Below are positions 13,490-21,965 of a stretch of DNA of 24,941 nucleotides, in pieces. The stretch is from Phycisphaerales bacterium (lineage in GTDB: Bacteria; Planctomycetota; Phycisphaerae; SM23-33), in assembly GCA_003171235.1 (NCBI GenBank), contig PMYM01000111.1, forward strand, positions 10,205 to 35,145, written 5' to 3'. The notes beneath the pieces are model-generated. The model was not told where the DNA came from. It was given only the letters and a program-made list of their open reading frames with translations, and did not search any database. Each line of letters opens with the position of its first letter. Within the stretch, counting starts at the first letter, position 1. A program made the translations under genes and the position numbers.

Positions 13490-15253
13490 ATGTCAACCGC
13501 GCGAATTGCGTTCTCCGGCGTTTGCCTTTTGATCCTCTTTGCCGTATTTGCCGCGGCCCAGCAGGCGGGCCCGGCGAGCGCTCCGGCCGGCGGCGCGGCC
13601 GCCTCCGCCGCGACCAACAAGTACTTCGAATTCGCCCGGCAGAGGATCCGGTTCGAGCGGTATTGCTTCTACGGAACCGCCTTCCCCGGCTGCGACTTTG
13701 ACGACCCCGCCGCCGTGAAGAATCTGATCGGCCCGTACACCATCGCGGTCACCTGCTACGATTCTGCCGGGCAGAAGGCATCGACGGCCGAGAAGCCCGG
13801 CCGGTACGCCGCCGTGGTCGAGATCAAACGCTCCGCCGGCCTGCCCTCACGCCGCTTCGCCACGCTATGCCGCCTGGGCGGCGATGGCCCGCCCGAGACG
13901 CCCGGCCGGTTCCTCGACCCGGCCGTGCTGGAGGCCGCCGGCGTGGATAAGCAGGTCTTCGCCGATTATGCCAATGACCCGATGGCCATGCGCATGGCCG
14001 GGCGGGTAAGCAGTCGCCCGGGCGCCACCACCACTCCTACTGCCAGCATGCGAGCAGCCATGCAGGCGCAGAGGGATATGTTCGCGGCCCAGATGGCGGC
14101 CAACCTGTTCGACCTGACGGCCCTCAAACAGGCCGGCAAGCCTTTGCCCAAGGACACCCTCACTCACCTGGAGCGGCAGTGGTGGGTGACGTTCAAACGC
14201 GGCTTCTACGGCTACGACAAGCTCTATCCCAACGCCTTCGTGTGTCCCAAGCCGCTGGAGGGCAAGCCCGCCACGCTCGTCCACGAGGGCACGCCGGCCG
14301 AGGCCGGCATGAAATCCGATGCCGCCGGGAACATCGACGCCGCCTGCCAGGCCTGGCTCAAAGAGACGCGCGTGGGCTTCAACCTGGTCGTCCTGCGGCA
14401 CGGCGTGATCGTCTTCAACAAGGCCTATGGCACGCAGGCCGTTGGGCCAAACAAGGACGTGCCCTTCACCACCACCACCTCGGCTCCGACCGCCTCGGGC
14501 GCCAAGTTCTTCTGCGGCATCCTGATGGGCGAGCTGGTCGATCAGGGCCTGGTCAACCTGGACGACTCGGCCGACAAGTACGTCATCCCCATGCAGGGCA
14601 TCCAGGTCAAGCGGCCCTTGACCGTCCGCGACTGTTACCTGCACATCAGCGGGCTGGCCGAGATTGCCGGCGACATGAACCCCGACCTGGAAGAGATCGT
14701 CGCCGACCAGTACCCCGGCGCGGAAGTGGCGGTCAATCACCGCTACGGCGCCATCAGCCTGGCCCTGGGCGGCAAAATCATGGAAAACATCACCGGCGAG
14801 TCGATCCCCCGGCTGTACGCCAGGCACCTGATCGATCCTTTGGGCCTGGAAATCACCGGCACCGACAGCACCAGCGGCGGCGCCCAGACCACGGCCATGG
14901 ACCAGGCCATAATCGGGCAGATGATGGTCAACGGCGGGGCCTACGGCGACAAGCGGTTCCTCCGCCCCGAGACCATCCAGAAGATGATGCCCATCTCCGG
15001 GCATGACCGCTGGCCGCCGGACCTGGACACGCGCTGGGGCATCGGCGTCAAGCAAATCGACTCCGATGGCCTGAGCGACCAGGCATACGGCCACCCCGGC
15101 GCCAGCGGCACCTGCCTGGTGGTCGATCCCAAGTACGACCTGGTCATCAGCATGACCCGCTTCGAGGAAGGCCCCATGTCCTTCAAGGAATTCCTCCAGC
15201 GGAAGGCCAAGGTGTACAAGGCCGTGCTGGAGGGCATCGAACCGGGGAAATAA
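13490..15253 (+). CDS. Secreted serine hydrolase, beta-lactamase/penicillin-binding fold
   Basis: A 587-residue exported protein. ATG 13490 is chosen because CAGGAG precedes it by six to seven bases and a clean signal peptide follows (STARIAFSGVCLLILFAVF, then AAAQQ). An Ala/Gly linker leads to about 270 residues I do not recognise, with Cys and aromatic residues (RFERYCFYGTAFPGCDFDDP). The C-terminal ~310 residues fit the class C beta-lactamase/esterase family. The nucleophile motif is SGAK (S336, K339). A Tyr at 419 (HRYGAI) stands where YxN or YxS is usual, and H535-P-G replaces KTG. Such proteins can be esterases, peptidases or carbohydrate deacylases, and the exact reaction cannot be told. 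It acts outside the cytoplasmic membrane. It converges on the oxidoreductase gene at 15358 and appears to be a single-gene transcript. Confidence 0.85.
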   Translation: MSTARIAFSGVCLLILFAVFAAAQQAGPASAPAGGAAASAATNKYFEFARQRIRFERYCFYGTAFPGCDFDDPAAVKNLIGPYTIAVTCYDSAGQKASTAEKPGRYAAVVEIKRSAGLPSRRFATLCRLGGDGPPETPGRFLDPAVLEAAGVDKQVFADYANDPMAMRMAGRVSSRPGATTTPTASMRAAMQAQRDMFAAQMAANLFDLTALKQAGKPLPKDTLTHLERQWWVTFKRGFYGYDKLYPNAFVCPKPLEGKPATLVHEGTPAEAGMKSDAAGNIDAACQAWLKETRVGFNLVVLRHGVIVFNKAYGTQAVGPNKDVPFTTTTSAPTASGAKFFCGILMGELVDQGLVNLDDSADKYVIPMQGIQVKRPLTVRDCYLHISGLAEIAGDMNPDLEEIVADQYPGAEVAVNHRYGAISLALGGKIMENITGESIPRLYARHLIDPLGLEITGTDSTSGGAQTTAMDQAIIGQMMVNGGAYGDKRFLRPETIQKMMPISGHDRWPPDLDTRWGIGVKQIDSDGLSDQAYGHPGASGTCLVVDPKYDLVISMTRFEEGPMSFKEFLQRKAKVYKAVLEGIEPGK

Positions 15254-15259
15254 CTGAGG

Positions 15260-15340
15260 AAAGCTGAAAGCTTAAAGCTGAAACGGGATACAGGCCGTTA
15301 CCGTTCTTATTTCAGCTTTTAGCTTTTAGCTTTCAGCTTT
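15260..15340. terminator. Inverted repeat between convergent genes, probable two-way terminator
   Basis: AAAGCTGAAAGCTTAAAGCT and following bases (15260-15283) are mirrored by TTCAGCTTTTAGC...TTTCAGCTTT (15311-15340). The arms are rich in A on the left and T on the right, so a transcript from either side ends in a long stem with U-rich sequence. The position between the stop codons of two converging genes supports a termination role. Confidence 0.5.
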
Positions 15341-15357
15341 GAATTACTGGTTGCAGG

Positions 15358-16419
15358 CTACTTCTTCCGGCTGAGTGGGTTTTGGCGATGGCATTCCTCC
15401 ATCACCGCCACCAGCCGGCGGGCCATCGGCGGCGTCACCGCCAGTTTGCCCTTGTTGACCAACACGTCGTATAGGTTGCCGTAAAACACCTTGGACATGT
15501 AGGCGAACACGTCCTTGGCGATATCTTCCGGCACGTCCCAACTTTCCTGCACCCAGGGCACGGTCTCGCGGCAGTATGACGGCCCGGGCAGCGGCGTGCG
15601 GATGAGCTTTTGCCTGGGGGCGCTCTTGGGATCGAAGTATTTCCATTCCACGTGGTTGCCGGAGTTGGTCAGCCCGCCGCGCGAGCCGTACACCTGCATG
15701 CCATAAACGGGGAACGCGCAGCAGGATGAAATCTCCAAGTCAATGGTCGGTTTGCCCTTGCCGGTGAAGACGGCCTTGACGTGATCCTCGGCGTCGCCGA
15801 AGGTGTTGACGCGGTCGAACTGGCACCAGATTTTCGGCATGGACAGCTTGGGGTCGAACAGGTCCAGCACCTGCCCCACCGGGTGCGGCCCGGTGTTGAG
15901 CAGGTTGCCGCCGTCGAAGGATTGCAGCGTCTGCCAGTCCCACCGCCGGGCAAAGCCGTTGGCGGCGATCTTGATCATCACGATCCGCCCCAGCACGCCC
16001 GAGCGGATCACCTCGCGGGCCTTCCGGAAGGTCGGGGCGAAGTAGCTCTGCTGGAAGATCGCCAGTAGGCGCCGCTGCTTCTTGGCCAGGGCGATCAGGG
16101 CGTCGGCGTCCTTGACCCGGCGGGCGAAGGGCTTTTCGACCAGCACGTTGTGCCCGGCCTTCAATATCTCCTTGGTGATGGGCACATGCAGCATGCTGGG
16201 CGAAGCGTTGACGATGATGTCCAGGTCCTGGCGCTTGAGCACCTGGCGGTAGTCGGTGACGGCTTCGCAACCCCACTCCTGCCGCGCCCGCTGGCAGCGG
16301 TCCTTCAGCGGGTCGGCGATGACCACGATCTTGTATCGCGGATCGGTGGCCAGGTAGATGGCGTGAATGTCTCGGCCGGAGCGGCCCTGTCCCAAAATGC
16401 CCACGCGTAGCTGTTTCAT
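15358..16419 (-). CDS. Gfo/Idh/MocA family oxidoreductase
   Basis: A 353-residue cytosolic NAD(P)-dependent sugar oxidoreductase. ATG 16419 (MKQLRVGILGQGRSGRDIHA) is the start. AAGGG lies about six bases upstream, and the longer open frame before it is non-coding in character. Features are a Rossmann GxGxxG at residues 9-14, VLVEKPFA with the catalytic Lys96 of the EKP motif, and FDGGNLLNTGPHPVGQVLDL with the conserved His in the C-terminal domain. The family acts on inositols, glucose-type sugars and amino-sugar derivatives, and sequence alone does not give the substrate. Many paralogues are typical of planctomycetes. No signal peptide is seen. It diverges from araB, which raises the possibility of a shared sugar pathway, without proof. 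Confidence 0.9.
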   Translation of the reverse strand: MKQLRVGILGQGRSGRDIHAIYLATDPRYKIVVIADPLKDRCQRARQEWGCEAVTDYRQVLKRQDLDIIVNASPSMLHVPITKEILKAGHNVLVEKPFARRVKDADALIALAKKQRRLLAIFQQSYFAPTFRKAREVIRSGVLGRIVMIKIAANGFARRWDWQTLQSFDGGNLLNTGPHPVGQVLDLFDPKLSMPKIWCQFDRVNTFGDAEDHVKAVFTGKGKPTIDLEISSCCAFPVYGMQVYGSRGGLTNSGNHVEWKYFDPKSAPRQKLIRTPLPGPSYCRETVPWVQESWDVPEDIAKDVFAYMSKVFYGNLYDVLVNKGKLAVTPPMARRLVAVMEECHRQNPLSRKK

Positions 16420-16510
16420 GTCTTGCCCTTCTAAAGCGAATTCAATTAGACGGGGCGGGCCTGCCGGCGTCAAGAACAGACGAGGCGACCGACCTGGGGG
16501 TGTTGGGTGC

Positions 16511-16543
16511 CATGCCCTTACGCGTCTTTTGCGGAAGGGCATG
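16511..16543. repeat. CATGCCCTT/AAGGGCATG hairpin
   Basis: CATGCCCTT (16511-16519) pairs perfectly with AAGGGCATG (16535-16543). Inner bases CGC/GCG extend the stem past one mismatch. TTGGGT words flank both sides (16503-16508 and 16544-16549). It looks like another dispersed hairpin, placed in the divergent region upstream of araB. Confidence 0.6.
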
Positions 16544-16559
16544 TTGGGTAGCGCGCGGC

Positions 16560-16588
16560 TGGACCTGCGAATTGCTTTGCCCTATCAT
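16560..16588 (+). promoter_or_regulatory. Possible araB promoter
   Basis: TGGACC (16560-16565), 17 bases, TATCAT (16583-16588). The -35 box matches the consensus at four of six positions. The start would be near 16595, giving a leader of about 23 bases with the GAGGAG ribosome binding site. No operator sequence was recognised. Confidence 0.35.
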
Positions 16589-16617
16589 CCGGGCATTACA
16601 GAATTGAGGAGAGCTGC

Positions 16618-18303
16618 ATGGCCAAGTATGCCTTGGGGCTGGACTACGGGACTAATTCGGTTCGGGCGTTGATCGTCGGTGTGGCTGACGGGCGGCAGGT
16701 GGGTTCGGCGGTGTGGAATTACCAGCACGGCAAGGACGGCGTGATCCTGGGCAAGGATCCCCAGCAGGCGCGGCAGCACCCAGCCGATTACGTCAAGGGC
16801 ACCGAATTGGCCGTGCGGGCGGCGCTGCAGGCGGCCCGCAAAACCAGCCGCCGGTTCGACCCCGCCGACATCGTCGGCATCGGCGTGGACACCACCGGCT
16901 CGACCCCCCTGCCGGCCGATGCTCACGGGCAACCGTTGGCCTTGGGCCGGGAGTTTGCCCGCAATCCCAACGCCCTGGCCTGGCTGTGGAAGGACCACAC
17001 CGCCGTCGAGGAGGCCGCGGCCATCACCGCACTGGCCCGGCAGTGCCGGCCGCACTACCTGGCCAAGTGCGGCGGCACGTACTCGTCGGAATGGTTCTTC
17101 AGCAAGGCCCTGCACTGCCTGCACGCCGATCCGAAAGTCTTCGAGGCGGCACACCTGTGGGTGGAGATAGCCGACTGGATACCGGCCATGCTCACCGGCA
17201 CGCAGTCGCCCGAGTCGCTGGCGATCGGCATCTGCGCCGCCGGGCACAAGGCCATGTACAACGACGGCTGGGGCGGCTACCCCGACGCGGAGTTTCTCTG
17301 CCAGCTCGACCCGCGGATGGGCGATCTGCGGCGACGGCTGGAGCGGCGGGCAAAGTCTATCGACCAGCCGGCGGGCGGGCTTACGCAGGACTGGGCCAGG
17401 CGCACCGGCCTGCCGGCGGGCATTCCCGTGGCCGTAGGCGCGCTGGACGCGCACCTGGGCGCCGTCGGGGCGGGCATAACCGAGGGCACGCTGGTCAAGA
17501 TCATCGGCACCAGCACCTGCGACATGATGGTGGTCCGGGCCGACCGCCCGCTGGCCGACATCCCCGGACTGTGCGGCATCGTGCCGGGGTCAATCCTGCC
17601 GGGGCACTTCGGCCTGGAGGCCGGGCAGTCGGCCGTGGGCGATATCTTCAACTGGTTCGTGAACTACATCCAGCCGGGCGGCAAGGCGGCATATTCGCAC
17701 GAAGACCTCACCCGACAGGCAAGGCGGTTGCGCCCGGGCCAGAGCGGCCTGCTGGCACTGGACTGGAACAACGGCAACCGCACCATCCTGGTTGACCAGC
17801 GGCTGACGGGCCTGCTTGTCGGGCAGACGCTCTACACCACGCCGGCGGAGATTTACCGAACCCTGATCGAGGCCACGGCCTTCGGGGCGTTGACCATCAT
17901 CAACCGCTTCGAGGAGTACGGCCTGGGCGTGCAGCAGGTGGTCAACTGCGGCGGCATCGCCCAGAAAAACCCGCTGGTGATGCAGATTTACGCCGACGTG
18001 ACCGGTCGGCCGATGGAGGTCTCGCGCTCGCCCCAGACCTGCGCCCTGGGAGCGGCGATGGCCGGGGCCGTGGTGGCCGGCGGCGGCGCCGGCGGACACG
18101 CCAATTTCGCCCAGGCCCAGCAGGCCATGACCGGCCTGAAATCCAAAGTCTACGCCCCCAACCCCGCCGCCCACGCGGTGTATCAGGACCTCTACCGCCT
18201 CTACCGCCAGCTCCACGACTGCTTCGGCACCAACGCCTGGAAGGGCGACTGTTCCAACGTCATGAAACGCCTGCTGGAAATCCGTGGTAGGATGCGGGCA
18301 TGA
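16618..18303 (+). CDS. araB: L-ribulokinase (FGGY carbohydrate kinase)
   Basis: Phosphorylates L-ribulose to L-ribulose 5-phosphate with ATP. The E. coli enzyme also accepts D-ribulose and, more weakly, other ketopentoses and pentitols. The 561-residue chain is full length and matches AraB along its whole extent: GLDYGTNSVRALIV at the N-terminus, VGIGVDTTGSTPLPAD, LWKDHTAVEEA, GGTYSSEWFFSKALH, AGHKAMYNDGWGG, the catalytic Asp277 in GALDAHLGAVGAG, IIGTSTCDMM, GLEAGQSAVGDIFNWF and LDWNNGNRT. GAGGAG lies seven bases before the ATG. The stop overlaps the start of the next gene by four bases (ATGA), indicating translational coupling. No araA (isomerase) or araD (epimerase) is adjacent, so the substrate may come from the coupled dehydrogenase instead. 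Confidence 0.95.
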   Translation: MAKYALGLDYGTNSVRALIVGVADGRQVGSAVWNYQHGKDGVILGKDPQQARQHPADYVKGTELAVRAALQAARKTSRRFDPADIVGIGVDTTGSTPLPADAHGQPLALGREFARNPNALAWLWKDHTAVEEAAAITALARQCRPHYLAKCGGTYSSEWFFSKALHCLHADPKVFEAAHLWVEIADWIPAMLTGTQSPESLAIGICAAGHKAMYNDGWGGYPDAEFLCQLDPRMGDLRRRLERRAKSIDQPAGGLTQDWARRTGLPAGIPVAVGALDAHLGAVGAGITEGTLVKIIGTSTCDMMVVRADRPLADIPGLCGIVPGSILPGHFGLEAGQSAVGDIFNWFVNYIQPGGKAAYSHEDLTRQARRLRPGQSGLLALDWNNGNRTILVDQRLTGLLVGQTLYTTPAEIYRTLIEATAFGALTIINRFEEYGLGVQQVVNCGGIAQKNPLVMQIYADVTGRPMEVSRSPQTCALGAAMAGAVVAGGGAGGHANFAQAQQAMTGLKSKVYAPNPAAHAVYQDLYRLYRQLHDCFGTNAWKGDCSNVMKRLLEIRGRMRA

Positions 18304-19346
18304 AACAGGCGGTGCTGATCTCGCCGGGGCGGCTGGAGGTAGTCGACGCCCCCCTGCCGGAGGTGGGCGCCGGCCAAGCCCTGGTGGCCGTGCTGGCGGC
18401 GGGCATCTGCGGGTCGGACCTGCACATGTTCAAGGAGGGTTCCATCGGCGGCATCGCCCTCGCGGACGCCGGCGGGCCGCTGGTCCCCGGCCACGAGTGC
18501 ATGGGGCGGGTCGAACGCGTTGGGGCGGGCGCGGATCCAGGCCTGGTTGGCCGGCGGGTGTTCATCGAACCGGCCATCAACTGCGGCCAATGCCGCTGGT
18601 GCCTTGCCGGCAAACCCAACGTCTGCCCCCATCACACATTCCTTGGCCTGCCCGGCCAGGGCGGTTGCCTCGCCCAATACATCGTCCACCCCACCCGGCT
18701 GTGCGAGCCGCTGCCTGATGACGTCTCCGACGACGCCGGCGTGCTGCTGGAGCCGCTGGCCATCGCCGTGCATTCCCTGGATCGCCTGGCCGTCGCCGCC
18801 GGCAGCGCCGTCGCCGTGCTGGGCGCCGGCCCCATCGGCCTGGTGCATACCATGCTGCTGGCCCGCGACGCTACCGCCCCGCTCATCGTCACCGACGTGC
18901 TGGATTACCGCCTGGAGCTTGCCCGCCGGCTGGGGGCCACGCACGTGCTGAATCCCCGGCGCGAGGATGTGCCGGCGGCCGTGGCTCAAATCACCGGCGG
19001 CGATGGCGCCGATTTCGTCTTCGAATGCGCCGGCCAGCCGGAGACCTTCGAGCAGATGGTCCGCATCGCCGCCCCCGCCGGCCGGGTGGGCGTCCTGGGC
19101 ATCCACGGCGACGACCGCCTGCCCTTCACCCATTCCCAGGCCCGGCGCAAGGGATTGGACGTGCTGATGATCCGCCGGGCCAACCTCACCTTCGGCCGCG
19201 CCCTGACCCGCCTGCGAGACGAGCACCTGCCGGCCGATCTCCTGGCCACCCACCACTGGCCGCTGGAAAAATGTCAACAGGCCTTCGAAACCGCCGCCGC
19301 CTACCGCGACGGCGTGGTCAAGGGCATCATCCGGCCGTGGGAATAG
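18300..19346 (+). CDS. Zinc-dependent medium-chain dehydrogenase, sorbitol dehydrogenase-like
   Basis: A 348-residue NAD(P)-dependent alcohol or polyol dehydrogenase of the MDR superfamily, cytosolic. Catalytic zinc ligands are C37 (GICGSD) and H65/E66 (PGHECMG). Structural zinc ligands are C95, C98, C101 and C109 (CGQCRWCLAGKPNVC). LLEPLAIAVHSLDRL precedes the Rossmann motif VLGAGPIGLVH. The domain order and length are normal for L-iditol, L-threonine or galactitol dehydrogenase-like enzymes, which cannot be told apart here. Its start codon overlaps the araB stop, so the pair should be made together. This fits oxidation of a pentitol to a ketopentose that the kinase then phosphorylates. It ends 38 bases from the convergent ogt gene. 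Confidence 0.93.
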   Translation: MKQAVLISPGRLEVVDAPLPEVGAGQALVAVLAAGICGSDLHMFKEGSIGGIALADAGGPLVPGHECMGRVERVGAGADPGLVGRRVFIEPAINCGQCRWCLAGKPNVCPHHTFLGLPGQGGCLAQYIVHPTRLCEPLPDDVSDDAGVLLEPLAIAVHSLDRLAVAAGSAVAVLGAGPIGLVHTMLLARDATAPLIVTDVLDYRLELARRLGATHVLNPRREDVPAAVAQITGGDGADFVFECAGQPETFEQMVRIAAPAGRVGVLGIHGDDRLPFTHSQARRKGLDVLMIRRANLTFGRALTRLRDEHLPADLLATHHWPLEKCQQAFETAAAYRDGVVKGIIRPWE

Positions 19347-19384
19347 TTCCAAGCCGGATAATCCGGGCAATCCCGCGAACACAG

Positions 19385-19909
19385 TCAGCGGGCGGCCTTT
19401 TCCAACTCCAGCATGCGTTTCTTGAGGGGTATGCCGCCGGGGGCGGAGAAGCCGTGGAGCTTGCCGTCGGCGCCGACCACGCGGTGGCAGGGAATCACCA
19501 GCGGGGTGCGGTTTTTGGACATGGCCGTGGCCACCGCGCGGGCGGCCTGCTCCTGGCCGATCTTCATGGCCAACTGGGTGTAGGTGAGCGTCTGGCCGCA
19601 GGGGATCTGGCGGCAGGCGCGGAGCACCCGGCCGGAAAAGCTCGCCTCGGCGGGCAGGTCGCAGGCGACCGAGTCGAACGAGACGGACGAACCGTTGAAG
19701 TGCGCCCGGGTCAGCTCGGCCAGTTCGGAGAACTTCGCCCCATCCTCGCGGGCGCCGGGGTGCTCGAAGGCCAGCATGGCCTTGAGGTCTTCCATGGTGT
19801 AATGGGGAAGCATGACCCGGCAAAGGCCTTTGGCCGAGGCGACGGCCCCCATCGGTCCCCAGGCCGTAGGCCAGGCGGCGTAAACGAGGCTGTCAACCGC
19901 GGTTTTCAT
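19385..19909 (-). CDS. ogt: Methylated-DNA--[protein]-cysteine S-methyltransferase
   Basis: Suicide repair protein that removes O6-alkyl groups from guanine in DNA by transfer to its own cysteine. It has 174 residues from ATG 19909. Upstream codons remain open but are Arg/Pro-rich and lack a ribosome binding site, and the one for this ATG is weak too. Active-site IPCHRVVGADGKLHGF holds Cys141. The arginine finger is R124 in AARAVATAMSKN. The helix-turn-helix region includes IPCGQTLTYTQLA with Tyr110. The N-terminal domain is the usual divergent one. No fused AdaA domain is present, so it is the Ogt/MGMT type and not Ada itself. It lies 84 bases after the PilZ gene on the same strand, with a hairpin repeat in the gap. 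Confidence 0.93.
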   Translation of the reverse strand: MKTAVDSLVYAAWPTAWGPMGAVASAKGLCRVMLPHYTMEDLKAMLAFEHPGAREDGAKFSELAELTRAHFNGSSVSFDSVACDLPAEASFSGRVLRACRQIPCGQTLTYTQLAMKIGQEQAARAVATAMSKNRTPLVIPCHRVVGADGKLHGFSAPGGIPLKKRMLELEKAAR

Positions 19910-19951
19910 CGCCGCATGGTAACGCCGGCGGGCGGGGAGATTCAAGCCTGG

Positions 19952-19980
19952 GCGCACAGGCTGGAAAGGCTGTGCCACCA
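19952..19980. repeat. CACAGGC hairpin, second copy of the 4694-4722 repeat
   Basis: Identical to 4694-4722 at 28 of 29 bases. The single difference (GGCTGTG for GCCTGTG in the right arm) spoils one pair of the stem. It lies between the PilZ gene and ogt. Confidence 0.65.
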
Positions 19981-19993
19981 GTAAGCAGGCACA

Positions 19994-20767
19994 CTAAGCC
20001 ACGCCGGACCCATAGCTGGGCCGCCGCTCGGCCAGGCGATGAAAATCGCTGGCAATGTCGCCCAGGCGAGAGAGGATTTCACGCCCCTGCCGGCTTTCAT
20101 TCAGCCCGACAAACTGGAAGCCCATTCGCATGACGCCCCGCTCGTCGCTGATGGCGTGGCGGAACTGGGCCTTGGCCTGTATGGGTTGGTATTCCTGCCC
20201 CAGGTCCAGCCGGACCTCGACGATGTCGCCCACTTCCAACTCGGGGCTGCCGTGGGCGGGCAGGCGCACCTGGAACCCGCCGGCGGAGATGTTGACCATC
20301 CAGCCTTCCCAGGTCACGGTGTTAGGGGCCTGGCCCGGGAGGTTTCCCTGGCAGAAGGTGGCCAGCACGCTGCGGTTTCGCGGCACCTCGGCCCGCTCGA
20401 AGGCCCGCCGCTGCACCCGCTGCATTTCCGCGGGCAGGTTCAGGCATAGTATCCTGGTTTCACGCCCGTCCACCGCCAGGTCGCTTATGCCCTGGACGGC
20501 GACATTGAAGATGTGCTTGTGGTGGCGGATCTTGTAACTCACCCCCACCAGCGTGTCGGGCTGAAAAACCGGCGGCGGCTCGTCCTGGTACTGGGTCTGG
20601 GGATACGCCAGGTACAGCCGATCTTGCAGCACGCGCAGAATCTGGCTCTGGGAGCTAACCCATACCTCGCCCTGCCGGTGCGACAGGATCAGCGGAACCC
20701 GCTTGTTCATGGCCTCGCAAATACTGTCCTGGATCTGCCGTTGACTGAGTTCCTCGATGGTCGGCAT
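19994..20767 (-). CDS. PilZ-domain protein, YcgR-like, likely cyclic di-GMP receptor
   Basis: A 257-residue cytosolic protein. I choose ATG 20767 (MPTIEELSQRQ) because GAGG lies five bases upstream. A TTG 23 codons earlier is also in frame but has no ribosome binding site. Residues 1-115 look like the YcgR N-terminal flagellar-brake type domain (VGVSYKIRHHKHIFNVAVQG). Residues ~119-240 are PilZ. The ligand motif is complete: RxxxR in RAFER (R121, R125), then NISAGG (N159, S161, G164). It should therefore bind cyclic di-GMP and pass the signal to a partner. The gene upstream in the same direction encodes a membrane flippase-like protein, 121 bases away, so an effect on envelope or exopolysaccharide functions is plausible. 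No diguanylate cyclase or flagellar gene is in the window. Confidence 0.88.
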   Translation of the reverse strand: MPTIEELSQRQIQDSICEAMNKRVPLILSHRQGEVWVSSQSQILRVLQDRLYLAYPQTQYQDEPPPVFQPDTLVGVSYKIRHHKHIFNVAVQGISDLAVDGRETRILCLNLPAEMQRVQRRAFERAEVPRNRSVLATFCQGNLPGQAPNTVTWEGWMVNISAGGFQVRLPAHGSPELEVGDIVEVRLDLGQEYQPIQAKAQFRHAISDERGVMRMGFQFVGLNESRQGREILSRLGDIASDFHRLAERRPSYGSGVA

Positions 20768-20888
20768 ACGCACCTCAAATATTGCCCCATGGTTCCACAG
20801 TGACATGTCGGCTGAAGAGAACAGGGTGTTGAGCAAGGAATGGAATAACTGGCCCCCGAAAAAACTCTCAGGCCTGCCCCGATAACCT

Positions 20889-21965
20889 CTAAGGGTTGAC
20901 GGGCGGGGTGGCTTTTTCCTGCTGGCCGGACAGGTGCATCTGGGCCTGTATCTGGTTGGCCTTGGGCAGGCGCGGGCCCCGCATCCAAATGACCAGCCCC
21001 GGCAGCGAACAGATCATCGGCAGCAGCCTGGCCACCGCCGCCAGGGAAAGTATCTCGGTGTTGCCGGCGAAACCGCCCAAGAACAACAGGTAGCAGTTTT
21101 CCGCCACTCCCAGGCCGCCCGGGCTGATAGGCACGGCGGCGATAATGTAGATCAGCGGCACGTACAGGAAATACTGGAACGGCGGCACCGGCAGGCGCAG
21201 GGCCAGGCCGCAGAGCATTATCCCGGTGATGAAAAATGCCTGCCCGCCCAAGGTCACGCCCAGGGCCTTGGCCAAGCTGGGCAACCGGCGACGATAGATG
21301 TTGGCGGCCTCGGCCGCCACCGCCAAATGTTCCCTCATCGGCAGAAGCCCCGCCAGTTGCCGCAGATGCAGCAGGCGGCGCACCCCAGGGCTCAGCAGCA
21401 CCACGCCGAAGACGGCCGATCCCGCCAGCACCACGGCCACCATCACAACCGGCCAGAAGTACTGGTGGCGTAAGTTATCCAGCGTGATCGCCCCGGCCAG
21501 GAACATGCCCCCCATCACCACCGTCGGCAGGATGGCGAACTCCACCAGCCCCACCACCCGATCGACGAAGATGCTCACCATGGCGGCGGCCGGACGGTGA
21601 GTGTGCTGGAAGATGTAGTAAGCCTTGACCAGGTCGCCGCTGACCGTGCCGGGCACGACGTAATTGAAGAACGTGCCCAGGAACGTCAGGCGCATGGCCT
21701 GGCCCAGCGAGATGTGTATCTGCTGGATGCCCAGCAGGTACCACCAGCGGACCGACAGGATGAAGATGGGGGCCAGGAAACACAGGATGGCCGGCGGCAG
21801 CAGCCACCAGCGGCTTTGGGAGATGATGGTGATGAAGCCGCGCTGGCCCTGGCCCGAGGCGCCCGTGTAATCGTGCAGATGGAACTTGTAGAAGGCCCAA
21901 TACAGCAGGGCCGCCGCCACCGCCAGCTTCAGGGCCAAGACAAGACCGCGACGCAGACCTTTCAT
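20889..21965 (-). CDS. Integral membrane protein, lysylphosphatidylglycerol synthase TM / UPF0104 family
   Basis: A 358-residue polytopic membrane protein with about eight hydrophobic segments. Family signatures visible are RWWYLLG, then FLGTFFNYVVPGTVSGDLVKAY (shortened here: the GTFFNYVVPGTVSGD core), DRVVGLVEF and the late SPGGLGVAE. The family (flippase-like domain of MprF, also AglD-type proteins) is linked to moving lipids or lipid-linked sugars across the membrane. This copy lacks the MprF synthase domain, so lysine transfer is not expected. GGGAGA precedes the ATG by about nine bases. The start overlaps the stop of the upstream RDD gene (ATGA), implying coupled translation. The C-terminal ~25 residues are soluble and polar. 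Confidence 0.88.
   Translation of the reverse strand: MKGLRRGLVLALKLAVAAALLYWAFYKFHLHDYTGASGQGQRGFITIISQSRWWLLPPAILCFLAPIFILSVRWWYLLGIQQIHISLGQAMRLTFLGTFFNYVVPGTVSGDLVKAYYIFQHTHRPAAAMVSIFVDRVVGLVEFAILPTVVMGGMFLAGAITLDNLRHQYFWPVVMVAVVLAGSAVFGVVLLSPGVRRLLHLRQLAGLLPMREHLAVAAEAANIYRRRLPSLAKALGVTLGGQAFFITGIMLCGLALRLPVPPFQYFLYVPLIYIIAAVPISPGGLGVAENCYLLFLGGFAGNTEILSLAAVARLLPMICSLPGLVIWMRGPRLPKANQIQAQMHLSGQQEKATPPVNP

Noticed and set aside
20768..20836. TTG at 20836 as the PilZ gene start.
   Set aside because: There is no ribosome binding site there, while ATG 20767 has GAGG at five bases and starts where the family-like sequence begins.
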